Assembly (NCBI GenBank): GCA_964619125.1
Contig: CAZUCA010000006.1
Location: forward strand, 1 to 64,000
Length of the DNA: 64,000 nt
Direction of reading: 5' to 3'
DNA from: Owenweeksia sp964619125
GTDB lineage: Bacteria; Bacteroidota; Bacteroidia; Flavobacteriales; Schleiferiaceae
The translations under genes were made by a program, and so were the position numbers. The notes below the pieces were generated by a model. It saw nothing but the letters and a program-made list of their open reading frames with translations, was not told where the DNA came from and did not search any database. Positions 35,753 through 43,656 of this stretch are shown here, in pieces; within the stretch, counting starts at the first letter, position 1; each line of letters opens with the position of its first letter.

Positions 35753-36136
35753 TTAACCTGATTGGGCCTGGCGGCGGGGAAGGTCCTCCTCGAGCTGAAG
35801 CCGTAAAAAATGATAGAGATCACGAAAGGCCGGAATTACAATTTCACGAATCTCCCAATCCATCTTTAAGACCTCCTGGCGCGAGAAATTCAGCTCCAGA
35901 TCCTGATCCAGGCTCAGGCTTTTCCGGATGGAGTGGCTCGAATGCTCCATCTGGGTATTGTATTCAGGGTTTTCTTCACTAAACACCCTCAGTACCTTCC
36001 AGCCACGGCTGATGGTAAGCTTTAACAAGCGACCTCGATGGTGCAGGTCTAAATCACCCTGCACATTGAGATTTAGGTTATCCAGCAAGGCGTGGTAACT
36101 TTTTTCAAAAGAAGGAAACTCTTCCTGCCAGGCCAT
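35753..36136 (-). CDS. hypothetical protein
   Basis: 127 aa, soluble, with no signal peptide or TM segment. Two halves are visible: a mixed, basic first half (LDLHHRGRLLKLTISRGWKVLRVFSEE) and a helical second half (LSLDQDLELNFSRQEVLKMD followed by AFRDLYHFLRLQLEEDL). No family is recognised. It is alone between two other minus-strand single genes. Confidence 0.55.
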   Translation of the reverse strand: MAWQEEFPSFEKSYHALLDNLNLNVQGDLDLHHRGRLLKLTISRGWKVLRVFSEENPEYNTQMEHSSHSIRKSLSLDQDLELNFSRQEVLKMDWEIREIVIPAFRDLYHFLRLQLEEDLPRRQAQSG

Positions 36137-36203
36137 ATTCTTCGTTATTAGGAAGCTACAAGTTATTAAAAAAGAATATGCCTCATACGGCCCGCCGAAA
36201 TAC

Positions 36204-36656
36204 CTAGAAGAGCATGCTTACGCCCAGGCGTCCGCCAAAGCTCGATCCACCTCCAAACTCGAGGTTAATACCCCATTTGTTATTCCAGTAATAACGGCCA
36301 CCCACCTGTAATCCGGCATCAGCATAAATGTTGTCGTTGCCGATAGCATTGAGAATACCAACATTGGCGCCGGCATAGAAATCCCAATCGCGGGGAATGT
36401 TCATAATGCTGTTAAAGTGGTAATCGCCCCTGAAAGCAAGACCGAAATAATCGAGATCGAGGTCAAAGATGGCCTGGGGGCCAATAGTGATGTCGGGGTG
36501 AACGCCAAAGTCAACGCCAACATAAAGAGGAAGGTCCCTGCCATAAAGTCCCACGCCCATATTGAGTTGTTTTCCTCCTTGGCCTACCGGACTTTGTGCG
36601 TTGGCACATAAGATACCCGCAACTACGAGTAGAGCTGCAATCAATAATCTTTTCAT
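36204..36656 (-). CDS. small outer-membrane beta-barrel-like protein
   Basis: 150 aa. Signal peptide MKRLLIAALLVVAGILCANAQ. The rest is a run of short amphipathic strands (LNMGVGLYGRDLPLYVGVDFGVHPDITIGPQ, LAFRGDYHFNSIM, AGANVGILNAIG, WGINLEFGGGSSFGGRLGVSMLF) ending in Phe, as expected for an eight-stranded outer-membrane barrel. Comparable small porin-like proteins are frequent in Bacteroidota. Function unknown. Confidence 0.72.
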   Translation of the reverse strand: MKRLLIAALLVVAGILCANAQSPVGQGGKQLNMGVGLYGRDLPLYVGVDFGVHPDITIGPQAIFDLDLDYFGLAFRGDYHFNSIMNIPRDWDFYAGANVGILNAIGNDNIYADAGLQVGGRYYWNNKWGINLEFGGGSSFGGRLGVSMLF

Positions 36657-36725
36657 GATCTTGATAATTTGTTTGGTACATGAATTACCCGCAAGGCAGC
36701 TAAATTGTTTTAGGTCTCGCTAAAA

Positions 36726-38180
36726 TTAACTTGTGGCCATGCCTTGTGATTCGCTCAGGCTGCGGATCTTAATCTTAAAAATCGCATAAGTAAGGGTCAT
36801 AAGCGGGCTGATCCAATTGAAAACGGCGAAGGGCAGGTAGCTTAAAGTGTCTACACCCAAAACCCCACTTTGGTAGGCCCCGCAGGTGTTCCAGGGTACC
36901 AGCACCGAAGTTACGGTTCCACTGTCCTCAAGGGTACGGCTCAGGTTTTCAGGGGCCAGGTTTTGCTTGCGATAAGCATCGCTGTACATTTTACCCGGAA
37001 CTACAATCGCCAGGTATTGATCTGATGCGGTGGTGTTTAACACTATGCAGGTGCCGGCGGTGGTAGCAATGAGGGAGGCGGTACCCTTTGCCAGCCGCAG
37101 GAGGCCATTACTGATGGTTTCCAAAAAGCCGCAGGCTTCCATGGCTCCTCCAAATGCCATCGCTGAAATAATCAACCACACGGTGCCCAGCATACCAGCC
37201 ATGCCGCTCGAACTCAATAATTCGGCCAGTACCGGATGGTTAACTTGGTAGTTCATATCTACCGTAAGGGCATTCATGATCAGCCGGTAGGATGCCTTAA
37301 AGTCCAGCGACTGAGCGCCGTTTAAGTCGCGCAGCAGCTCTGCTTGAAAGAGGAGGGCAAAAACGGCTCCCGCCAGGGTGCCGATAACAATAGCCGGTAA
37401 GGCAGGCACCTTGCGGATAATCAGAACGATGACCAGACCTGGTACCAGGAATAGCCAGGGGCTGAGGTTAAAGGTGTGGGCCAGTTCATCGAGTATAGGC
37501 TGAATATCATTCACATCCCCACGACTTTCAAAATTGAGTCCGAGAATCACAAAGAACAGCAGAGTGATGATAAAGGAGGGAATGGTGGTGTAAAGCATGT
37601 ACTTAATGTGGGTAAAGAGGTCGGTACCGGCCATGGCAGGTGCGAGATTGGTGGTGTCGCTAAGCGGTGAGATCTTATCGCCGAAATAGGCTCCGGAAAT
37701 AACACTACCAGCCACCATAGCCTCTGAGACCCCAATGGCCTTGCCGATGCCGATTAGGGCAATACCAACAGTGGCCGTAGTACTCCAACTACTGCCGGTA
37801 GCCAGCGACACCAGCGCACAAATAATGGCAGCGGCCGGTAAAAATATCTCCGGGCTCAGGATTTGCAGGCCATAGTATATCATGGCCGGCACAATGCCGC
37901 TGATCATCCAGGAGCCGGCCAGGGCACCAATCATAAAGAGAATGAGGATAGCACCGGTGGTGCTTTTGATGGAATCTTCAATGCCGGCAAGAATTTTATT
38001 CCAGCTAAAGCCCTGGTAAATACCGGTGATGGCAGTTACAGCCGCCGCCATCAACAGAATGAACTGGTTGGAACCCGCCAGGGCATCGTCTCCAAATACT
38101 CCTATTACATTAAACATCAGGGCGATCACCAGGAAGACCACCGGAATGAGGGCCACCAGCAAGCTGGGTTTCTTCTCCAT
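36726..38180 (-). CDS. nhaC: Na+/H+ antiporter, NhaC family
   Basis: 484 aa with about eleven or twelve TM helices. NhaC signatures include ALVSLATGSSWSTTATVG, SGAYFGDKISPLSDTTNLAPAMAGTDLF, LNTTASDQYLAIVVPGKMY and LVPWNTCGAYQSGVLGVDTL. It exchanges protons for sodium across the inner membrane, fitting a salt-exposed habitat. It is monocistronic; no obvious terminator is seen. The specific ion pair is inferred from the family. Confidence 0.92.
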   Translation of the reverse strand: MEKKPSLLVALIPVVFLVIALMFNVIGVFGDDALAGSNQFILLMAAAVTAITGIYQGFSWNKILAGIEDSIKSTTGAILILFMIGALAGSWMISGIVPAMIYYGLQILSPEIFLPAAAIICALVSLATGSSWSTTATVGIALIGIGKAIGVSEAMVAGSVISGAYFGDKISPLSDTTNLAPAMAGTDLFTHIKYMLYTTIPSFIITLLFFVILGLNFESRGDVNDIQPILDELAHTFNLSPWLFLVPGLVIVLIIRKVPALPAIVIGTLAGAVFALLFQAELLRDLNGAQSLDFKASYRLIMNALTVDMNYQVNHPVLAELLSSSGMAGMLGTVWLIISAMAFGGAMEACGFLETISNGLLRLAKGTASLIATTAGTCIVLNTTASDQYLAIVVPGKMYSDAYRKQNLAPENLSRTLEDSGTVTSVLVPWNTCGAYQSGVLGVDTLSYLPFAVFNWISPLMTLTYAIFKIKIRSLSESQGMATS

Positions 38181-38213
38181 GTTGCGACTTTAAGGGCCGC
38201 AGTTTACGAAGAT

Positions 38214-38807
38214 TTATGGATTTAAGGCCGGAAAGCGCTTGAGCATGGAGGAAATCAGATGAGTGGGTAGCCCCATTACCGTGAAGTAGGAACCTTCAAT
38301 CTTCTCAATGGCCCACATGCCTATCCATTCCTGGATGCCATAGGCACCGGCTTTGTCAAAGGGGCGGTAGTGTTTGAGATAATAGTCAATTTCTTCATCA
38401 CTGATGCTGCGAAAATAGACCTTAGTTACATCACTGAACACCTCCTGGTGGCCTGCCGACTGCAGGCATACCCCGGTAATGACTTCATGGCTACGGCCTG
38501 AAAGCTTTTCAAGCATAGCTCTTGCCTGGGCTTCGTCGCGGGCCTTGGCGAGGCTTTCGCCCGCACACCACACCACCGTGTCAGAACACAGGACAATTTC
38601 ATCCTTGGCAAGCGATTCCTTAAAAGCAGCCGCCTTTTTAGATGCAAGGAACTCAGCAATTTCCTGTCCTGTAAGGGCGGCGTCATGGCTTTCATCCACC
38701 TCCATACTGCGAATTTCGAAGTCAAAGCCCAGGTCGCGCAGCAACTGTTGGCGCCGTGGTGACTTACTGCCTAAAACGAGGCGATAGTGATCGGGTAAAA
38801 ATTTCAT
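38214..38807 (-). CDS. maf: Maf-type nucleotide pyrophosphatase
   Basis: 197 aa from the ATG at 38807. Members hydrolyse canonical and modified nucleoside triphosphates (dTTP, UTP and modified forms) and were first linked to septum inhibition. Signatures: LGSKSPRRQQLL near the N-terminus, SDTVV (metal-binding Asp), SGRSHEVITGVCL and DKAGAYGIQEW. The start overlaps the ubiA stop by one nucleotide (TGATG), and it is the last gene of the DUF2520-kdsC-ubiA-maf operon. Confidence 0.93.
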   Translation of the reverse strand: MKFLPDHYRLVLGSKSPRRQQLLRDLGFDFEIRSMEVDESHDAALTGQEIAEFLASKKAAAFKESLAKDEIVLCSDTVVWCAGESLAKARDEAQARAMLEKLSGRSHEVITGVCLQSAGHQEVFSDVTKVYFRSISDEEIDYYLKHYRPFDKAGAYGIQEWIGMWAIEKIEGSYFTVMGLPTHLISSMLKRFPALNP

Positions 38808-39730
38808 CAAAAGCGCGCTTGAATGGAAAGGGTGAACACCAGCATGGAAAGGATGCCGGTAAGCATAATAATCTTGGTAAGGGTGCTGGCTTTAAAGAAA
38901 TCGGCTTTGCTTTTGGCCAGCATCACTTTTATCATCAGATACGCCAATGGAAGATTAACGAAAATCGAAACATAAAGGGCCGAATAGAGATCGCTTTGGA
39001 AGAGGTAAAAGTTATATCCCAGGGTGAAAGTCAGCACCCCTACAATCAGAATGGCAATTATCCAGCGAACATTTTGGCGTCCCATTAATACGGCCAGGGT
39101 ACGATAGCCGGCGGCGCTGTCACCTTCAATATCCTCAGCATCCTTAATGATCTCCCGGATGAAATTAAGCGCCAGGGCAAAAGCGGCATAAATGCTAATG
39201 GCCAAAAAAACCGGTTTTACCAGTTCCTTGTTGTTGACGGTTGCTGCCGGCAGTACGTCAAACACCGCCACCAAAAAGATGGGTAATGCAGTGAGGATAC
39301 TCACCACCAAGTTGCCAATAACGGCCCGCTTCTTAAGATCAGATGAGTAGAGGTAGAGCAGGGCCGCCGCTACCACCGGAATCAGCCAAAGTTGACCGAT
39401 ACTGGTTTGCCGGGCTACCAGGTAACCACTTATAACGGCGATAAAGTTGAGCACCGCATAAATTGTCCAGCCGGTATCCACACTGATGCGGGCCCCGAGA
39501 ACCATGCGCTGGGGTTTGTTGGTGGTATCGGCCCCGATATCCATTATGTCGTTTATCACATAGCCTCCGGCGGCCAGGCTTACACTACAGAGCACACCCA
39601 GAAAAAAGTAGAAATGATTGAGCACGTGCGGTACTGCCAGGCTTTCTATGATGGCAAAGCGGATCAGGTACTGCACCAGGACAATCATTACCAAATTGGG
39701 CCAGCGAATTAGTTTGAAAAATGATTTCAT
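38807..39730 (-). CDS. UbiA-family prenyltransferase (geranylgeranylglycerol-phosphate transferase-like)
   Basis: 307 aa, eight or nine TM helices. The two Asp-rich motifs of the family are NDIMDIGADTTNKPQR (about 61-76) and DAEDIEGDSAAGYRTLA (about 196-212). UbiA enzymes transfer an isoprenoid chain to an aromatic or glycerol-phosphate acceptor. Bacteroidota members in this gene setting are usually annotated as geranylgeranylglycerol-phosphate geranylgeranyltransferase-like, but the acceptor is not shown by the sequence. It lies 3 nt after the kdsC-like gene and overlaps maf by one base. Confidence 0.88.
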   Translation of the reverse strand: MKSFFKLIRWPNLVMIVLVQYLIRFAIIESLAVPHVLNHFYFFLGVLCSVSLAAGGYVINDIMDIGADTTNKPQRMVLGARISVDTGWTIYAVLNFIAVISGYLVARQTSIGQLWLIPVVAAALLYLYSSDLKKRAVIGNLVVSILTALPIFLVAVFDVLPAATVNNKELVKPVFLAISIYAAFALALNFIREIIKDAEDIEGDSAAGYRTLAVLMGRQNVRWIIAILIVGVLTFTLGYNFYLFQSDLYSALYVSIFVNLPLAYLMIKVMLAKSKADFFKASTLTKIIMLTGILSMLVFTLSIQARF

Positions 39731-39733
39731 AAG

Positions 39734-40267
39734 TTACCAGGCAAAATCTTCGTCAAGCATCCAGTTGCCCTGCAGTTTCAGGGTCTGTTCAATCACATCG
39801 CGCACGCAGCCTTCACCGCCGTTTTTAGGCGATACATACTGCGCCAGTTCCCTTATTTCAGGGGAAGAATTGGCCGGTGCCGCGCCGATGCCTGCTTCCT
39901 GTATCAAGTGATAATCAGGGATATCATCACCCATGTACAGTATGTTTTCGGCTTTGAGGTCAATGTGCTCGTACACCGCCAGCAGGTCGTGCCAGGCATC
40001 GAGTTTATGGCTGTAGCCCATGTATACATCGGTAAGTCCCAGGCGCTTAAGGCTGGCCTTTACGCCCTCACACTTTCCACCTGAGATCACCGCTACCACA
40101 AAGCCTTTTTTAATGGCCAGTTGCATGGCATAGCCATCCTTGCTATTGAGGTTGCGAATGGGGCGTCCGTCTTCGGCCACCTGGAAACTGCCACTGGTAA
40201 GCACACCGTCGAGGTCGAATACAAAGGCGCGGATGTGGTGCAGAAGTTCTTTATAGTTTTTTTCCAT
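39734..40267 (-). CDS. kdsC: KdsC-like HAD phosphatase (KDO-8-phosphate phosphatase type)
   Basis: 177 aa. C0-type HAD phosphatase without a cap domain. Motif I is FDLDGVLTSG (nucleophile and acid/base Asp), followed by the KDGYAMQLAIKKGF stretch typical of KdsC, VAVISGGKC as motif II and MGDDIPDYHLI as motif IV. KdsC removes phosphate from KDO-8-phosphate on the way to lipopolysaccharide; the homologue could act on another sugar phosphate. The start lies 17 nt inside the end of the DUF2520 gene. Confidence 0.9.
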   Translation of the reverse strand: MEKNYKELLHHIRAFVFDLDGVLTSGSFQVAEDGRPIRNLNSKDGYAMQLAIKKGFVVAVISGGKCEGVKASLKRLGLTDVYMGYSHKLDAWHDLLAVYEHIDLKAENILYMGDDIPDYHLIQEAGIGAAPANSSPEIRELAQYVSPKNGGEGCVRDVIEQTLKLQGNWMLDEDFAW

Positions 40268-41006
40268 AAGTATCGATTATGCTGCTGGTGAGCAGCTGGT
40301 AGAGCGATTTATCAGTAGGAGCGCTCAAAAGTTCAAGATGTTTGCTAATGGTTTTCTCATCACCACGACGGGCAGGGCCGGTTTGCAGTTCGAGGGGAGG
40401 AAACTCGTCCAGGCGGTCTACCGCACTGCGCAATAAGGGCAGCAGCAGTTTAAAGTCGAGCCCCTGTTCCTCCATTATCTGTTGGGCCTTGTAAAAAAGG
40501 TGGTTGCTAAAGTTGTGGGCGAATACCGCTGCCAGGTGCAAGTGCGCTCTTTGCTGCGAGTTTACCTCGTAGGGCCTGGCTCCCAGGGCAGAGGCAAGTT
40601 CAGTAAGAAGCTGGAGGTCGTCAGGGTGACCGGCCTCCAGGCAAAAGGGTATGTCGGCTATGGCCACCCCGGCGTTGTGCAAAAGGCTCATTACCGGATA
40701 AAATACCCCTTTGCGCTGATGCCTGGCATCAATACAATCCAGATCCATGGCCCCGCTTACATGTACCACCAGGGCAGGAGTGGAGGGTAATTCCCGGCTG
40801 AGCTCATTAATGGCATCGTCATTTACGCACAGTAAAATTATATCCAATGAGGCGGCCAGTGGCGCCAGTTGTTCCATGGCCTGCCACGATCCACGCACCT
40901 GGCGTGTAAAGCCGTGCACCTGCAGTCCCTTACTTTCAAAAGCTCCCCTCAGGTAGTGCCCTACATTTCCCGCTCCGATTATCGCTATGTTTTTAAGGCC
41001 TTGCAT
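40251..41006 (-). CDS. Rossmann-like and DUF2520 domain protein
   Basis: 251 aa. An N-terminal NAD(P)-binding Rossmann fold (IIGAGNVGHYLRGAFESKG, about 9-27) is followed by the helical DUF2520 domain (about 125-250; LASALGARPYEVNSQQRAHLHLAAVFAHNFSNHL). The layout resembles ketopantoate or pyrroline-5-carboxylate reductases. The reaction is unknown. First gene of the operon with kdsC, ubiA and maf. Its ATG is preceded at 4 nt by a perfect TACTTTTG box, which suggests a leaderless transcript. Confidence 0.88.
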   Translation of the reverse strand: MQGLKNIAIIGAGNVGHYLRGAFESKGLQVHGFTRQVRGSWQAMEQLAPLAASLDIILLCVNDDAINELSRELPSTPALVVHVSGAMDLDCIDARHQRKGVFYPVMSLLHNAGVAIADIPFCLEAGHPDDLQLLTELASALGARPYEVNSQQRAHLHLAAVFAHNFSNHLFYKAQQIMEEQGLDFKLLLPLLRSAVDRLDEFPPLELQTGPARRGDEKTISKHLELLSAPTDKSLYQLLTSSIIDTYGKKL

Positions 41007-41010
41007 CCGG

Positions 41011-41018
41011 CAAAAGTA
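41011..41018 (-). promoter_or_regulatory. minus-7 box abutting the DUF2520 start (TACTTTTG)
   Basis: Exact TAnnTTTG on the minus strand (41018 to 41011), only 4 nt before the ATG at 41006. A TTTT at 41041-41038 lies 19 nt upstream, the right distance for a minus-33 element. Predicts transcription start at or next to the ATG. Confidence 0.55.
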
Positions 41019-41117
41019 AACATTAGGCCCGCGTGGTAAAATGAACTGGCCGAAGACTAATTGCGCCTTTTACTACCTGATAATTTTTAACTTTAAAAGC
41101 AGCTGCCACTGGCGAGG

Positions 41118-41138
41118 CCACTGGACGCAGTGGTTTTT
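41118..41138 (+). terminator. orphan rho-independent terminator-like hairpin upstream of the CHU_C gene
   Basis: CCACTG (41118-41123) pairs with CAGTGG (41128-41133) around loop GACG, followed by five T residues. No plus-strand protein gene lies upstream; the next gene in that direction is the divergent DUF2520 gene. It may end a small RNA or act as an attenuator in the long leader of the CHU_C gene. A further pairing, GCGG/CCGC near 41175-41187, lies downstream of it. Confidence 0.4.
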
Positions 41139-41282
41139 AAAGAGTAGCGTAATCATCGGCAAGGGATACCAAGGCGGTGAATGCCGCTTGCTAAGTGGGC
41201 TTACTACGCTTCGATAAGTTGTTTTAAATTCATGCGCTATCAACCAAGCACTACCTGATCTGAAAGACAGTTACTCATATTT

Positions 41283-43656
41283 ATGGCGGCTTTTAAAAAG
41301 TGCGGCACTGCTGCTGTTTTTCTGTCAGCAGGGGCAGGCTACCCATTTAGTGGGAGGCCATATTACCTACCAGCATCTCGATACCAATACTTACGCGGTT
41401 AAACTGCGGGTTTATCGTGATTGTAATCCCGGTACCGTTGCCTTTAGCACCCTGGCCAGGTTTGAATATCTTGACAGTGCCGGAACGGTACTCCACCATC
41501 GCTGGGTGCCCAAGGGGCCCACTATTCCGCTCGATACCGATACCATAGGCTGCGTAATTACCCCTCCTGGGGTGTGCATTGAGTACGCTGATTATTGGGA
41601 TACTATTAATTTGCCACCACTGGCCGGAGGATACCTCCTCGAGTTTAGCAGTTGCTGTCGCAACGCGGCTATCGTAAATCTCCCAAACCCTTTAAACACT
41701 GGCTATACCTACAATACCAATATACCTGCCTACGATTCTCTAGGTAACAGTAGCCCCCGGTTTGCGGCAACCATGCCGGTACTCATCTGTCTTAACAAGC
41801 CCATTAATCTTCCTTTACCGGTGGTGGCCGATAGCACTGATTCGCTTCATTATGAGCTTTGTGATATTTATAATCAAGGAGGGTATCCCTATCAGAGCCT
41901 TACTTTCAATCCACCCTATAGCAACCAGTACCCCATGCCGGCCAATCCTCCTTTCAGTGTGCACCCACAAAGCGGTCAGATAAGCGGTACTCCCACTCAA
42001 TTGGGGCAGTATGTGCTGGGCATTTGCGTACATCAGTTCAGGGCGGGTGAAAAACTGAGCACAGTCAGGATCGACTATCAGTTTAACGTTACCAACTGCA
42101 CTACTATTTACAGTGATATCCTTACTCAGGCCGAGGACTCATCGCTATACTGTATGGGATTGAATATGCAGTTCACCTCTGAAAACAAGAATGCCAGTAA
42201 TTACTTCTGGGATTTTGGCGATACCACTACCCTTGCTGATACCTCCCACTTGCAAAATCCCAGTTACCATTATCAAAGCCCGGGCAGTTACCTGGTAACT
42301 CTTATCGTGAAGGCCGGTACCAACTGTGTGGATACGGCCACCACGATTTTTGAGGTAATGGAAGTAGACACTCCTGGTTTCACTCTCAACAGTAGCTACT
42401 GCTTTTCAGAACAACCCATCCAGTTTAGCGGCGGTACCAGCTACCCGGCTAATGCCAGCTTTTTATGGCAATTTTCAGGCGATGCCAGCATAGGCCGCTC
42501 TGCACTGCGCGATCCACCCCCGGTAAGCTGGGCCAGCGGCGGCGACCATCAGGTGAAGTTAAAAGTCAATTTTGGTAAATGCAGTCTTGAATTTATTGAT
42601 ACGGTGCGGCTGGCTCCTGAGTTACATTCGGAAATGCAGACACCGGCTGACGACAGCCTAATGAATTGTCGGGGGCTCGATATCAGGCTGATTTCAAGCT
42701 CTGCCAATGCAGATAGTTTATTTTGGAATTTCGGAGACCCCACCACCCTTGCCGACACGGCGGTGGGTGACACTGTCTATTATAACTTTCCCTCCCAAGG
42801 TATTTATCCTATTACCCTAATTGCCAGGCAGGATGGGGGTTGTAGCGATACCCTGATTTATGAACTGGAAGTTTTTCCCCAATTGTCGCCCCGGCCCCTG
42901 GCTGATGGCCAGATGTGCTTTGAGGCCCAGGATATAACTCTACTTGCCGTAGGTAACTATGCTGATGGCACCCGCTTTGAATGGCAGCTCGGGCCCAAAG
43001 CCAACCGCAGTAGCGTCACCGGATCGATGGTTAGCGGTATTCAATTTTCTGAGCCCGGTACTTATCCCTATAGTCTCACCGCGGTAAAAGCCAATTGCCG
43101 GGAAACCGTTTTTGATACTTTGGAAATTCCAGCCTGGACTTTTGAGGTGGAGGCGGGTGAAAATCAGGCGGTAGGCCTGGGAGAACTTTTTCATTTAAGT
43201 GCAAGCTCTGCTGCTGCCTATTATTGGTTTGCCAGTGACCCTGTCCGTTTCAGCAGTCCCTTCGGACAGTCTACCACCCTCGAGTTACTGCAAGCGGGAG
43301 ACACGGTGCAGGTTTACCTGCGGGCTACCGGAACCGGTGGTTGCCAGGGCATGGATACTCTGAAGGTGTATATGGAAGATGCCAACCTGCTGCAACCAGC
43401 CAACTTTATTTCGCCTGATGGCGATGGCAACAACGACTTTTTTGACCTCAGCCACCTGATGAATGGACGTGACTGTGAGTTCACCATTATGAACCGCTGG
43501 GGTAGCGAAGTATATCACGCAGGTGAGTACCAGAATGACTGGGCCGGTGTGGATGATCAGGGTAGATTACTACCCGATGGCACTTATTACTACATCCTGT
43601 TTTGTAACCGCAGGTTAACGCTCACTGGTCCTATAACGATTATTCGCAATCGCTAG
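41283..43656 (+). CDS. secreted PKD-domain protein with T9SS type B (CHU_C) domain; apparent frameshift at the 5' end
   Basis: The long frame is intact from about 41218 to the stop at 43656 but has no ATG, GTG or TTG before the GTG at 41350, which lies inside the conserved mature N-terminus (THLVGGHITYQHL). A good ATG with a signal peptide exists at 41283 in another frame; skipping one A in the tract TTTTAAAAAG (41291-41300) joins them and gives a typical signal peptide, MAAFKSAALLLFFCQQGQAT. The body contains PKD-like modules, two of them with the NYFWDFGD / SLFWNFGD core at about residues 290 and 460 (counted from 41350). The C-terminal CHU_C domain has ISPDGDGNNDFFDL, IMNRWGSEVYHA and LPDGTYYYILF. 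T9SS-exported surface or released protein; role unknown. Confidence 0.8.
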
